From: Brachybacterium tyrofermentans
Lineage (GTDB): Bacteria; Actinomycetota; Actinomycetes; Actinomycetales; Dermabacteraceae
Direction of reading: 5' to 3'
NCBI RefSeq assembly: GCF_014897585.1
Contig: NZ_JABUXW010000002.1
Span: 1 to 64,000 of the forward strand
DNA: 64,000 nucleotides
Shown: positions 10,435 to 19,305 of the stretch, one piece after another
Layout: every line of letters starts with the position of its first letter
Position numbering within the stretch: the first letter of the stretch is position 1
Position numbers and translations under genes: made by a program
Notes under the pieces: model-generated
What the model was told of the DNA's origin: nothing
Database searches by the model: none
The model's input: only the letters and a program-made list of their open reading frames with translations

Positions 10435-11183
10435 CCATCCTCCGTCAGGCCCGCCGCTGGGCTCTCCTCCTGCTCGCCGCGCTACTCGCACTCGTGGTGG
10501 TCGCCGGCGCCCTGCTCCTGGCGTGGAGCCGGTTCGGGCTCATGGAGGCCGAGCAGGGCCCGCTCGGACAGGTCGTCGAGGACTCCGGGGTCAGCGTCAC
10601 CGAGTCGAGCACCTCGCTGATCCTGCAGCCCGCCGGGGCGGGATCCTCCGCGACGGGCCTGGTGTTCTATCCGGGGGCGAAGGTCGAGGCCGACGCCTAT
10701 GCGGCACGGCTCGCGGACCTCGTGACCGAGCAGAAGATGACCGTGGTGATCGTGAAGCCCTGGTTGCATCTGGCTCTGTTCGACCGCCGCGGCCTGGACA
10801 CCTTCACCGCCGATCTGCCGGAGGTGGGCAGCTGGATCGTGGGCGGGCACTCCCTGGGCGGGGTGCGCGCCTGCCAGGTCGCCCGGGACGCCGATGCCCT
10901 CCTGCTGCTGGGCTCCTACTGCGCGAACGATCTCTCCGAGAGGGTGCTGCCCGTGCTGAGCCTTGCCGGCAGCGAGGACGGCTTGTCGACCCCGGAGAAG
11001 ATCGCCGATGCGCGCGACCTGCTGCCCGGGACGGCGACCCTGGTCGAGATCGAGGGCGCGAGCCATGCGAGCTTCGGTGACTACGGCCCGCAGGACGGCG
11101 ACGGCACGGCGAGCATCTCCGACGAGGAGATGGATGCGGAGGTCAGCGCGGAGGTCGAGGCGTTCGTCGACTCCTTCGGCTGA
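10431..11183 (+). CDS. Membrane-anchored or secreted alpha/beta hydrolase
   Basis: A 250-residue hydrolase with one N-terminal membrane segment or signal anchor (about residues 10-32). The nucleophile elbow is S141 in GGHSLGG, and a late GASHASFG supplies the histidine. The mature part resembles the alpha/beta-hydrolase fold-5 group of actinobacteria, whose substrates are unknown. Its ATG overlaps the epoxide hydrolase stop (ATGA). It also has TACCGT six bases before the ATG (10419-10424) and no Shine-Dalgarno sequence, so it may be transcribed separately as a leaderless message. Confidence 0.72.
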   Translation: MTILRQARRWALLLLAALLALVVVAGALLLAWSRFGLMEAEQGPLGQVVEDSGVSVTESSTSLILQPAGAGSSATGLVFYPGAKVEADAYAARLADLVTEQKMTVVIVKPWLHLALFDRRGLDTFTADLPEVGSWIVGGHSLGGVRACQVARDADALLLLGSYCANDLSERVLPVLSLAGSEDGLSTPEKIADARDLLPGTATLVEIEGASHASFGDYGPQDGDGTASISDEEMDAEVSAEVEAFVDSFG

Positions 11184-11190
11184 CCCACGA

Positions 11191-11228
11191 GAACGCGGGG
11201 CCTCTGCTGTGGCAGGGGCCCCGCGTTC
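11191..11228. terminator. Bidirectional terminator
   Basis: Perfect 12-bp arms (GAACGCGGGGCC and its complement) enclose a 14-base loop midway between two convergent genes, 8 bp after one stop and 29 bp beyond the other. There is no U-tract, as is common for high-GC actinobacteria. Confidence 0.75.
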
Positions 11229-11256
11229 TGGGCGTGCGGCCCGAGACCGCAGCAGA

Positions 11257-11700
11257 TCAGTCGTCGAGGTGCTCGACGGCGTAGTCGGCCTGCTCCTGCG
11301 TGAACTGCTCCCCGTACTCGGAGGTCAGCTGATCGCGGATCGCCTCCGGGGACATGTCCATCGAGTCCCGGTATGAGCGGGCGCTCTGCAGAGCGTTGTC
11401 GTTCCAGTCCGCCTCGATGGTGTCGATCGCGTACTGCGCCTCCTCGGCCAGGAACTGCTCGCCGTACTCCGAGGTGAGCTGGTCGTAGATGCCCGCCTTG
11501 GACATGTGCATGGTCTCCGAGTAGCTCTCGGCGGAGGCCAGCGCGTTCGCGTTCCAGTCCGCGTCGACGTTGTCCACGGCGTACTGCGCGGCCTCGTCGG
11601 AGAACTGGTCCGCATACTCGGAGGTGAGCTGGTCGAACAGGCCCTGCTTCGACATGTGCAGCAGGTCGGAGTAGCTCTGCGCGCTGTTCAGCGCCGAGGT
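11257..11700 (-). repeat. Three 150-bp coding repeats
   Basis: The C-terminal Ltp repeats keep a strict 150-bp period in the DNA, with best conservation around the codons for DQLTSEYxxQF. Such in-frame repeats can change copy number between strains. Confidence 0.7.
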
Positions 11701-12189
11701 GTGCTCGGCGGGGACGTCGTCACCGGCCGGAGCTTCCTCCTGGGTGGACTCCTGCTCGGCAGGTGCCTCCTCAGCGGCAGGCTGCTCAGCGGCAGGCTCC
11801 TCCACTGCAGGTTCCTCCTCGACAACGTCGTCGGTGGCGGCCTCCTCGGCAGGAGCGTCGGCCTCTTCCGCCTCCACGGGGTCGGCCTCAGCCGGCTCGG
11901 CGGCCGATGTCTCCGCGGACGTCGGATCGTCGCCGCCGGAGAAGACGATCGCCGAGCAGCCTCCCACGACGATCAGGAAGAGGACGATGCAGCCGCAGCC
12001 GGCAGCGATGAGCCCCTTCTTCTTCCCCGTCGTGACCGGCGGCACCGGCGGCATGCCGGGCGCGCCGTTCTCCGGGTAGCCGTGCGGGGCGCCGTTCTGG
12101 GGATAGCCGTTGGGGACACCGCCGAAGTTCGGGGCGGGCGGGAGATTCGAAGAACCCGAATCCTGGGGCGAGGGTGCATTGCTGGTCAT
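11257..12189 (-). CDS. Membrane-anchored Ltp-like protein with three repeats
   Basis: A 310-residue surface protein. Residues 1-55 are Pro/Gly/Asn rich and cytoplasmic, a KKK then one membrane helix follows (about 58-83), then an acidic Ala/Glu/Pro linker (88-163). The rest is three copies of an exactly 50-residue repeat starting near 166, 216 and 266 (SAxSYSxxMHMSKxGIYDQLTSEYGEQF). The repeat matches the host cell surface-exposed lipoprotein (Ltp) family. In Streptococcus phage TP-J34, Ltp blocks DNA entry by related phages; here the gene is chromosomal with no phage genes near it. ATG at 12189 has GGAG seven bases upstream. A superinfection-exclusion role is inference; a cell-wall role is equally possible. 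Confidence 0.75.
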   Translation of the reverse strand: MTSNAPSPQDSGSSNLPPAPNFGGVPNGYPQNGAPHGYPENGAPGMPPVPPVTTGKKKGLIAAGCGCIVLFLIVVGGCSAIVFSGGDDPTSAETSAAEPAEADPVEAEEADAPAEEAATDDVVEEEPAVEEPAAEQPAAEEAPAEQESTQEEAPAGDDVPAEHTSALNSAQSYSDLLHMSKQGLFDQLTSEYADQFSDEAAQYAVDNVDADWNANALASAESYSETMHMSKAGIYDQLTSEYGEQFLAEEAQYAIDTIEADWNDNALQSARSYRDSMDMSPEAIRDQLTSEYGEQFTQEQADYAVEHLDD

Positions 12190-12624
12190 TGCTGCACTCC
12201 ATTCTGGGTAGGGACGTCTACCCCTGGACACAGTCGTGCCAGGGCGACTGCTGAGAAGAGAGGCCGCGGGCGGGGTGCGTGGGCTCTGGAGCCGCAGCAG
12301 ATCTGCGACGAGCATCGGCGTCCGATCCGTGATCGGAGGGGGAACAACTACCGCTTGGGCCTTCACGGAAGAGATTACGGGCGGCGGCCGACAGATGAAG
12401 CACTTTCAGCTTCAACCACCCCTGTGCAGCACGTCACGCCCCTGCGCACACCCACTTCTCCCGACATCGCCGGGAGCCGAGCATGCCAAGGATTCCGGAA
12501 GCGCTTGCGAACGGACGAGCCGCCGGGTCGAATAGGAGCACCATCCCCTCGCGGCTTGGCGCACGGCGCCGGGGGTCGTCTCCCCGCTGCGATTCGCCGC
12601 CCTCCTCCTCGTCGAAAGATCGTC
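12190..12624. other. 435-bp intergenic region between divergent genes
   Basis: The space holds the promoters of the Ltp-like gene (minus strand) and of the following lipoprotein (plus strand). No convincing open frame or RNA gene was seen. A candidate plus-strand promoter is TTGCGA (12507-12512) followed after 17 bp by TCGAAT, but it is weak. Confidence 0.4.
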
Positions 12625-13344
12625 ATGCGCCGCACCGTCGCCACCCTCGCCGTTCCCCTGCTCCTCCTCACGCTGGCCGCCTGCAGCACGGAGTCCCCGC
12701 CGCAGGGTCCGCACGATCCCCCGGTCGCCGAGCAGCCTCAGGATCCCTCCGACGGAGGAGGGGGCTCTCCAGCCGAGGAGGAGGCCCCATCCGTCGAGGC
12801 GAGCCCGTCCGACGAGCCGGCGGGCACCGCGATCGAGTCCCTGTGGGTCGACGACTCCTGGACCATCGAGGACGTCGACGAGGACCTGTGCGCCTCGGGC
12901 ATCAGCGAGTCCGCCCACTCCGAGCAGGAGGACATGGTCGCGTGCGGGCCCACCGCCGCGGGCGCGGAGGCCTGCGCGCTCGAGGGCGACCAGGAGGTGC
13001 TGTGCATCGTGAACGCGATCGACAAGCAGGCGATCCGCTTCGACTCGCCCACGGCCGCCGATCCGAGCACCGAGGTGTGGCCCTCCGAGCAGGATCCGGT
13101 GCCGCTGTATGCAGAGCTGCCCGAGGGCGTGACCTGCTCGACCGTCTCCCACGATCATGACCAGCATTGGAACGGACTGTTCAGCTGGTTCGTCTGCGAT
13201 GACGGCTCCGAGCTGCTCACGGAGGACACCATCGATGCGACCTTCTCACGCGGCGACGGCGACCTGTGGACCGCCCAGAGGTCCGTCGATAAGGGCGAGC
13301 CCGAGGAGACCGCCGTGGAGTCGATGACGTACGCGGGCCGCTGA
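12625..13344 (+). CDS. Hypothetical lipoprotein
   Basis: A 239-residue secreted lipoprotein of unknown function. Residues 1-19 are a signal peptide ending in the lipobox LAAC, with C20 as the lipidated residue. A Pro/Ser/Glu-rich linker (about 22-66) leads to a globular domain with several cysteines (in DLCASG, VACGP, EACALEG, VLCIVN, VTCSTV and FVCDDG), probably disulfide-linked outside the cell. No known domain was recognised. ATG at 12625 starts exactly at the signal peptide. Confidence 0.7.
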   Translation: MRRTVATLAVPLLLLTLAACSTESPPQGPHDPPVAEQPQDPSDGGGGSPAEEEAPSVEASPSDEPAGTAIESLWVDDSWTIEDVDEDLCASGISESAHSEQEDMVACGPTAAGAEACALEGDQEVLCIVNAIDKQAIRFDSPTAADPSTEVWPSEQDPVPLYAELPEGVTCSTVSHDHDQHWNGLFSWFVCDDGSELLTEDTIDATFSRGDGDLWTAQRSVDKGEPEETAVESMTYAGR

Positions 13345-13449
13345 AGGGCGGGCGAGAGCCGAGCGTGGCACGGTCCGTGGAGCCGATGCGCTGACGGGGA
13401 GCCCGCCGCCACGTACGATCCGCACAACTCCCGAGCAGAGGTGGGCACC

Positions 13450-14259
13450 ATGAATCGTCTGGACATCGTCAGCACCGTCGCCGTCGCCGATGCCCTCGGA
13501 GCACCGTACGAGCTGGGCCTGCATCCGGGGCCGGGGCTGTCCTCGAGCTCGTTCACCATCGACACCCCGGAGGGGGCGGTGCGGCCGACGGTGCGGATAC
13601 TCGGCGGTGAGGCGCCATACGGGACCTGGACGGACGACACCCAGATCGTGCTGATGGTGCTCGATGCCCTGCGCCGCGCGCCCTCACATCCGGTCGCTGC
13701 GTACCGGGAGAACCTCATCGACTGGGAGCGCGGGGCGTTCACCCCGGCGGGCGAGAGGCTCGACGTGGGCATCCAGACCAGCAGCGCGATCGCGGACCTG
13801 AAGCGCGGTGTCGACCCCGCGCCGACGACCTCCTCAGGCAACGCATGCCTCATGGTCGCGATCGGGGTCTTCGCCCGCGGCAACGGCGCCGAGCATCTCG
13901 AAGCCCTGGTGCGCACCACCCACCACAGCGACAAGGCGGTCCACGACGCACAGCAACTGCTGGAGATCCTCGACGACGCCCGCGACGGGATCGAGCCGGT
14001 CCCGACGGTCGACGTGTCTCTGCTGCCGACGATGGAACCGACCGGCTTCAGCGAATCCACGCTGTACCTGGCGCAGTACGCCCTGCAGACGACGGAGTCG
14101 TTCCTCGAGGGCATGGACTCGATCACCACGGCCGGCGGCGATACCGATTCGATCGGCGCGGTCTACGGGGCGCTGTGCGCCGTCTCCGGCCGCGAGGCGC
14201 CGCAGGAGCTCAGGGAGTCACTGGTCGCCGCTGAGCTGCTGGAGCGGTTCGCCGGGTGA
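13450..14259 (+). CDS. ADP-ribosylglycohydrolase family protein
   Basis: DraG/ARH-type hydrolase (269 residues) that would remove ADP-ribose from proteins or small molecules using two Mg2+ or Mn2+ ions. Metal ligands appear as DD at 62-63 in WTDDTQ and D231/D233 in TAGGDTDSIGAV, the two signature motifs of the family; ADALGAPYE near the start is also typical. The start is ATG at 13450, with AGAGGTGG upstream; GTG at 13441 is less likely. No ADP-ribosyltransferase or macrodomain gene adjoins it, so the target is unknown. Confidence 0.85.
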   Translation: MNRLDIVSTVAVADALGAPYELGLHPGPGLSSSSFTIDTPEGAVRPTVRILGGEAPYGTWTDDTQIVLMVLDALRRAPSHPVAAYRENLIDWERGAFTPAGERLDVGIQTSSAIADLKRGVDPAPTTSSGNACLMVAIGVFARGNGAEHLEALVRTTHHSDKAVHDAQQLLEILDDARDGIEPVPTVDVSLLPTMEPTGFSESTLYLAQYALQTTESFLEGMDSITTAGGDTDSIGAVYGALCAVSGREAPQELRESLVAAELLERFAG

Positions 14260-14429
14260 CCGGCCCCTTCGCTGCGGGGCAGGAACGGTCCCGGCGGCGC
14301 GGCCCTCCGCTCACGACAGCCATTAAGCGCTGTCCCAGGGATGACGCATGACAAATACTGTTCTGCAGTTGGGTTCTGCCGACGATCGTCTCTTGACCCG
14401 ATGGTGCGGACACAGCGTCTACTGGATGC

Positions 14430-15128
14430 ATGGACTCCACCGCGCGGACGCGTCCCACCCGTCCCGGCTGGCCCGAGATCCTCCTCGGCGGCCTCGTCTA
14501 CCTCGCCGCGTTCGGCATCGTCGCCGTGGCTCTCCCCCGCATCGGCGATCCGGCGCTCGCGGGCATCGTCGGGCTCGTGGTCTCCGGGGCGATGGGGCTG
14601 GCCGCCTTCGCCGTCGCAGCACTGCTCCGCATCCGGGGCCTGAGGGCATTCGGCATCCGCCGAGCGAAGCTCCCCCATCTCCTCGCCGGAGCCGGTCTCG
14701 GAGTCGCGGCCTACGTGGTCGGCACGGTCCTGTCCATCGGCTTCATCCTGCTCACAGGATTCACCGAGAACGTGCAGTCGAGCTACCAGGCGGGGGCCGC
14801 GGCCGGCGCACTCGGGCTGCTGCTGTCGCTCGCCGCCGGGGCGATCATCACACCGCTCGGCGAAGAGGCCTTCTTCCGCGGTGTGCTCGCCAATGCACTG
14901 CTCGGGACGATGAGGCCCTGGATCGCGATCGTCCTCAGTGCCTCGATCTTCGCCGTGGCCCATGGCCTCAATCCCGTGCTGCCCACCGCATTCGTAGTGG
15001 GCCTGGCCTCGGGGCTCCTGTTCCATCGCACGGGCTCGCTGTGGCCGAGCGTGGTCCTGCACGGGTTCAACAACCTCACGGCGCTGCTCGTGCCCCTGGC
15101 GGCCGCACAGCTGGTCCAGGCGAGCTGA
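14430..15128 (+). CDS. CPBP-family intramembrane protease
   Basis: A 232-residue polytopic membrane protein of the CAAX/CPBP (Abi) family. Catalytic motifs are E145-E146-xxx-R150 (GEEAFFRG), H178 (FAVAHG) and H211-x2-N214 (HGFNN). About seven membrane helices are visible. In bacteria, relatives process peptides or protect against self-made bacteriocins; no bacteriocin gene is nearby. TCTACT lies six bases before the ATG and TTGACC further upstream, so a leaderless transcript is possible. Confidence 0.82.
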   Translation: MDSTARTRPTRPGWPEILLGGLVYLAAFGIVAVALPRIGDPALAGIVGLVVSGAMGLAAFAVAALLRIRGLRAFGIRRAKLPHLLAGAGLGVAAYVVGTVLSIGFILLTGFTENVQSSYQAGAAAGALGLLLSLAAGAIITPLGEEAFFRGVLANALLGTMRPWIAIVLSASIFAVAHGLNPVLPTAFVVGLASGLLFHRTGSLWPSVVLHGFNNLTALLVPLAAAQLVQAS

Positions 15129-15224
15129 CCAGGTCAGATCTGTGCGGCACGCGCACCCCGATCCGTCAACTCGGACATCACCTGCCTGGTCATCACCCCT
15201 GGACATGCATGCTCTACTGGACGT

Positions 15225-15611
15225 ATGAATACTCTTTCCTCCACCCGCCGCCGGATGACCCGTGACGAGGCGCTCGCCTGGAACACCGAGTGGTCTCCCG
15301 CCGACGTCACGCTGCTGGAGGAGAACTTCGACCGGGTCGGAGCGCACACCTTCTACCGCACCCAGTCCAACGGCAGCCTCACCGTGCAGGACAAGGCCGG
15401 CAAGTCGCTGATGTACATCCACCCCGGCTATGTGTCGTTCCCGGAGGGCCTGGCCCCGGAGGACCGCGCGAAGGCCGAGGTCCACGGCTTCGATCTCTCG
15501 ACCGTGCAGACCGGCGTGAAGGTGCCCGTCAAGGGCGAGGAGCAGCTCACGATCTGCCCCGACTGCTTCTATGCGATGCCGTACACCGGAGTGTGCGACA
15601 CCTGCGGCTGA
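15225..15611 (+). CDS. Hypothetical protein with C-terminal zinc ribbon
   Basis: A 128-residue cytoplasmic protein of unknown role. The C-terminus carries a zinc-binding CPDC...CDTC motif: C111-x2-C114 and C124-x2-C127. The N-terminal 100 residues are mixed alpha/beta without a known fold. Its ATG is preceded by TCTACTGGACGT, nearly the same as the bases before the CPBP gene (TCTACTGGATGC), which suggests the same kind of leaderless promoter. Confidence 0.65.
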   Translation: MNTLSSTRRRMTRDEALAWNTEWSPADVTLLEENFDRVGAHTFYRTQSNGSLTVQDKAGKSLMYIHPGYVSFPEGLAPEDRAKAEVHGFDLSTVQTGVKVPVKGEEQLTICPDCFYAMPYTGVCDTCG

Positions 15612-15649
15612 TCCGCGACATGATGGGTCCTTCCGCTTCAGGAGGACCC

Positions 15650-16147
15650 ATGATCACCAGCATCGGCCGACGGCTCACCCATGTTGTGTCCGTCGGCCTT
15701 CTGCTGTCCCTGGCCGCCTGCACCGGCGCCGCTCCCCCGCTGCCCGCCGACGGCGCCGTGTCCCACTACGAGGATGTCGCCACCGAGCTCGCGGCGGCGA
15801 TGGCGTTGGACGGCACCGCCTGGGTGCTCGCCCCGAAGACCCGCAAGGTCGCGGCCGACGAGGAGAGCTGCCTGTACACGCCGGGCACGTGGACCCCGGA
15901 GGAGCGCCTCCCCGCCCCGCCCGACGAGGATTCGTGGGGACCCCGCATCGCAGCCGTCAATCCCGTGCTCTCGCAGTACGGCTTCGAGGAGATCGACAGC
16001 GTGACGCCGAACGGCGGCCGCTCCATCCTGAAGACCACCGACGAGCTCGGGGCCACCGTGACCATCACGCCCGAGGGCGAGGTGCGCATCTGGGGTGCCC
16101 GCGTGGATGCCGATCCGTGCACGGCGGCGACGCTCGGCATCCAGTGA
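15650..16147 (+). CDS. Hypothetical lipoprotein
   Basis: A 165-residue lipoprotein with signal peptide and lipobox LAAC (C24). The mature part includes EESCLYTPGTW and a short C-terminal fold ending in a Cys-containing helix. Such small lipoproteins of unknown function are frequent in actinobacteria. The start is ATG at 15650, immediately after a strong AGGAGG; an in-frame upstream ATG would precede this site and lack a signal sequence at its end. Confidence 0.7.
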   Translation: MITSIGRRLTHVVSVGLLLSLAACTGAAPPLPADGAVSHYEDVATELAAAMALDGTAWVLAPKTRKVAADEESCLYTPGTWTPEERLPAPPDEDSWGPRIAAVNPVLSQYGFEEIDSVTPNGGRSILKTTDELGATVTITPEGEVRIWGARVDADPCTAATLGIQ

Positions 16148-16196
16148 GCACGCCGTACCAGAACTCGGTCCAGGAGCCCAGCGTCCCCTGAGCCCC

Positions 16197-17510
16197 TCAG
16201 GATCGCGAGCCGGCTCCGGACCGTCGGGCTTGCTGCTCGAAGAACGTCGGCGAGCGACGCACGTCGACCCCGCCCACCTTCTCGGCCTCCGCGGCCAGCT
16301 CGAACGCCCGCGTCTCGGGCAGGTACGGGAGGTTGTGCGGGCCGACCTCGCGGAACAGGGGCCCGGCGCTCGGGATCGCCCCGTGGCTCCCGATGCTCGT
16401 GATCTCGAGACGGCGGTTCAGGCGGTTGCCGAGATCCTGGTCGCGGAACGGCGGAACATCCGGCCAGGTGATCACGACGGTGTGGCGGTCGAGCACCTCG
16501 ATCCGCTCGATGTTCGCCCAGGGCACCAGGCCCTGGCCGTGCAGGATGTCGAACCAGCCCTGCGCAGTGATCGTCGCGCTGCGGGCCTCGTCGGTGCGCA
16601 GCACCCGTACCAGGCGGGGCGCGAGGATAGCGATGCCGAGGATCGGGGCCCACACCAGCAGCAGCCCGACCCACCACGAATCGCTGCCCTGCGCGATCAC
16701 GGCCAGGATGCCGATCAGCAGCAGGATGCAGGCGACCAGGGCCCAGGCGAGGCTGGCGATGTTGAGCCAGCGTCTGCTTCGCGAGGGAGCGAGCGCGTTC
16801 GGATCCGGGGACCAGTGCGCCTCCAATCGCAGGGCACGGACCTCTGCGGCTGTGGGGGCGAATCCTTCCGCGGCCCAGCGAGTCACGGCCTGCTGCGCCC
16901 CGGGGCGCCAGCGCACCCCCGCGCCGAGCCCGTCGGCCGGGCGCCCGAGGAAAGCGGCGGCATACGGCGCCTGCCGCACCACACCGATCTGTTCCCACGG
17001 CACCGGGTGCCGAATCTCGTCATGGCCCTGGGTGATCGTCAGCCCCGACGGGGAGACGGCGACCACGCCCGCACCGTCCGCGTAGAGACGGCTCAGGCGC
17101 GGCAGCGCGGTCGCGGTCGGGAGGGCGATCAGCACGGTGAGCATCACGGGGGCGAGCACCCAGCCCGGCGCGTCCAGGGACGCGAAGATCCCGACGGCGA
17201 CGAGACCGCTCACCGTCAGAGCGAGCGCGATCCATGAGACGACGATCGCGACGCCACGAGGACGGTTCGCCACGATGACCGCCTCGCCGAGCCGGCGGGG
17301 TTCCCGCACCTCCCGGTGGAACCCGGTAAGGGTGCTCGCCCAGATGATCGTGCCCAGCATCAGCACCACGAGGGTGACGGCGATGCGGAACCCGACTCCC
17401 TTGTCGCCGTCCCCGAACGGCACGGCGCCCAGGATGAGCAGGAACAGCACGGAGAGGACTCCGCGCACCGGCGGGATCGACAGGCACCCCATCGATGTCC
17501 GCGGGCTCAT
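16197..17510 (-). CDS. PH-like membrane protein (paralogue of the protein at 20172-21323)
   Basis: A 437-residue membrane protein of unknown function. Two or three N-terminal helices, a soluble domain (about 150-240, with SPSGLTITQGHDEI and PWEQIG), two more helices (about 250-300) and a second soluble domain (about 320-375, TAQGWFDILHGQGLVPWANI). Both soluble parts look like bacterial PH domains. It is clearly related to the protein encoded at 20172-21323: GWFDxLHxxGLxP, WSPDP and VRWxPGAxxAVxRW-EGF occur in both. ATG at 17510 is preferred over GTG at 17519 because GGAG lies about 10 bases upstream of the ATG. Confidence 0.6.
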   Translation of the reverse strand: MSPRTSMGCLSIPPVRGVLSVLFLLILGAVPFGDGDKGVGFRIAVTLVVLMLGTIIWASTLTGFHREVREPRRLGEAVIVANRPRGVAIVVSWIALALTVSGLVAVGIFASLDAPGWVLAPVMLTVLIALPTATALPRLSRLYADGAGVVAVSPSGLTITQGHDEIRHPVPWEQIGVVRQAPYAAAFLGRPADGLGAGVRWRPGAQQAVTRWAAEGFAPTAAEVRALRLEAHWSPDPNALAPSRSRRWLNIASLAWALVACILLLIGILAVIAQGSDSWWVGLLLVWAPILGIAILAPRLVRVLRTDEARSATITAQGWFDILHGQGLVPWANIERIEVLDRHTVVITWPDVPPFRDQDLGNRLNRRLEITSIGSHGAIPSAGPLFREVGPHNLPYLPETRAFELAAEAEKVGGVDVRRSPTFFEQQARRSGAGSRS

Positions 17511-17624
17511 CGTCGGCACGCTCCTGCCCGGTCGGAGGCCACGAGTTCCAGGAGGCAGACGGGCGAAGGCATGAGAGGGAGCGAGAACTGCACGCCGATA
17601 CGGTACGCCCCGCCGGCCGGGTCC

Positions 17625-18923
17625 TCAGGCGATCGGCTTGCGCACGAGCAGGCCGTAGCAGACGCCACCCAGCACGGCGATCACGCCGGCCACCAGGAAC
17701 GACGGGGTGTAGGAGCCGGTCGCATCAACGACCACGCCGGTGACGATGGGTGCCAGGGCGCCCCCGAAGTAGCCGCCGAAGTTCATGATGCCGCCGAAGC
17801 GCGCGGCGTGGGAGTCCGGGACGATGTCCGAGGAGATCGCCCAGGACTGGGCCTGCGCGGCCGCGACGATCGCCAGGGCGAGGCTGAGCACCAGGAGTGC
17901 CAGGGCGAGGTTGTGGACGAAGGGCACGATGCACAGGAGCACGCCGAGCGCGACGCAGCCGCCCACCAGGATCACCTTCTTGGAGAGCATCGAGCTGAGC
18001 TTGTATCTGCGCGCCAGCACGACCGTGACGCGGCCGGCGAAGATCGCACCGAGGGCTGCCGCCAGGTAGGGCACCGCGGCGACCCAGCCGGTGCTGGCGA
18101 TCGACACGCCGAGGGTGTTCTGCAGGAACAGCGGCAGGAAGGTCAGGAAGATGTTCCAGATCCAGATGGTGCTGAAGAAGCCGAGCATCAGGCCCCAGGT
18201 CTGCGGGTAGGTGAAGAACCTGAGCCAAGGGATCTTCACGGGCTCCTCGGTGGCGTCGTCACGGCCGGCCAGGATGTGGCGGTACTCGTCGTCGGAGAGG
18301 TGCTTGGAATCCTCCGGGGCCCGGTAGAAGGCCCAGAACGCCACGGCGAGGAGGACACCTGCTGCGCCGATGATGAGGAACATCGAGCGCCAGCCGAAAG
18401 TCAGCGTCAGCAGCGTGAGCAGGGGCGGAGCGATGGCCGAGCCCCACTTGGATCCGGAGTCCCAGATGCCGGCGGCCTGACCGCGCTCCTCGCGAGGGAA
18501 CCACTGGGTGGCGATCTTGCTCGAGTTCGGGGAGTTCGGGGACTCGCCGATGCCCAGCAGCACGCGGAAGGTCAGGAAGTGCGCCATGGTGTGACCGAAG
18601 GCCATCAGTGCTGTGGCAGCAGACCACATGCCCATCGCGACGAAGTACATGCGTCGCGGCCCCACCTTGTCGATGAGATAGCCGGCAGGCAGCTGGCAGA
18701 ACGCGTAGGTCCAGGAGAAGACGGCCCCCATGAGGCCGATGTCGGTGTTGGTGAGGCCGAGCTCCTCCATCATGAAGGGCGCCGCGATCGAGATCGAGCT
18801 GCGATCGAGGTAGTTCAGGAGACCCGCGAGAAGCAGCCATCCCAGGATCAGATAGCGCATGTTGCGCACTGCACGGTACTTCCGCGCGGGTCGTTTCGCT
18901 CGCGTCGTGGACGTCGATGTCAT
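17625..18923 (-). CDS. MFS transporter, anion:cation symporter (ACS) type
   Basis: A 432-residue, 12-helix major facilitator resembling hexuronate, galactonate and glucarate importers. Helix 1 carries YLDRSSISIAAPFM, and the stretch GIGESPNSPNSSKIATQWFPREERGQAAGIWDSG (split here by description only) follows the ACS pattern GxGEAxxxPxxxxxxxxWFPxxERxxAxGxxxxG. The start ATG at 18923 follows GGAG by 10 bases. A promoter with a consensus -35 and an overlapping palindrome lies about 160 bp upstream. No sugar-acid catabolic genes adjoin it, so the substrate is not known. Confidence 0.85.
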   Translation of the reverse strand: MTSTSTTRAKRPARKYRAVRNMRYLILGWLLLAGLLNYLDRSSISIAAPFMMEELGLTNTDIGLMGAVFSWTYAFCQLPAGYLIDKVGPRRMYFVAMGMWSAATALMAFGHTMAHFLTFRVLLGIGESPNSPNSSKIATQWFPREERGQAAGIWDSGSKWGSAIAPPLLTLLTLTFGWRSMFLIIGAAGVLLAVAFWAFYRAPEDSKHLSDDEYRHILAGRDDATEEPVKIPWLRFFTYPQTWGLMLGFFSTIWIWNIFLTFLPLFLQNTLGVSIASTGWVAAVPYLAAALGAIFAGRVTVVLARRYKLSSMLSKKVILVGGCVALGVLLCIVPFVHNLALALLVLSLALAIVAAAQAQSWAISSDIVPDSHAARFGGIMNFGGYFGGALAPIVTGVVVDATGSYTPSFLVAGVIAVLGGVCYGLLVRKPIA

Positions 18924-19305
18924 CGGCTGAATACTCCTTCGTAGACAGGGTGCCGCGGCGCGATGCCGCGCTGCGGGCGCGGTCCGTTCTCGGACAGCAG
19001 TGATCGAGGGTGGGGTGCCGTGGAGGGTGGAAGACCTCGTCGGTCTTTTCGTCGCACTGTGCTCCACGACACGACTCATGGATCCTATAGGACTTGTGTG
19101 CGATGTCAAGAAGATCACTCATCGCCTTTCCGCGTCGCTCCGCATATGCCCAGCACAGAGGGTGTCGGGGTGCGAAAGGCCCCCGAAAGCTGTAGGGGCG
19201 ATGCGATCGGAAGGTGGTCCACCTATAGGATCGTGTCCCTTAAGCGTTCCCGCGGGAACGTTCCTCTCGTTGTCCACCCTCCCGGAGCTACCGGCCGTGG
19301 GGGCT
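18924..19305. other. 382-bp intergenic region upstream of the MFS gene
   Basis: No gene was found. Besides the promoter/operator at 19082-19109 it contains a second copy of the operator core (CCTATAGG, 19222-19229, in inverted orientation, about 138 bp away) and a perfect 16-bp palindrome CGTTCCCGCGGGAACG (19245-19260). The latter lies 46 bp beyond the stop of the GH114 gene and may be its terminator or another binding site. Confidence 0.55.
19082..19109 (-). promoter_or_regulatory. Promoter and overlapping operator of the MFS gene
   Basis: On the minus strand TTGACA (19109-19104) is followed after 16 bp by TAGGAT (19087-19082), a near-consensus promoter. The perfect palindrome TCCTATAGGA (19083-19092) overlaps the -10. 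Such placement indicates repression by a dimeric regulator; CCTATAGG-type sites are compatible with the GntR family, but no regulator gene is adjacent. Confidence 0.65.

Noticed and set aside
13450-15128. ADP-ribosylglycohydrolase plus CPBP protease as a toxin-antidote or defence pair
   Set aside because: They are separated by 170 bp, the second has its own promoter, and no ADP-ribosyltransferase or effector gene is linked.
17316-18944. Long plus-strand open frame opposite the MFS transporter
   Set aside because: Composition (Glu/Gly/His/Arg repeats) is typical of antisense frames, while the minus strand has full transporter motifs and a promoter.
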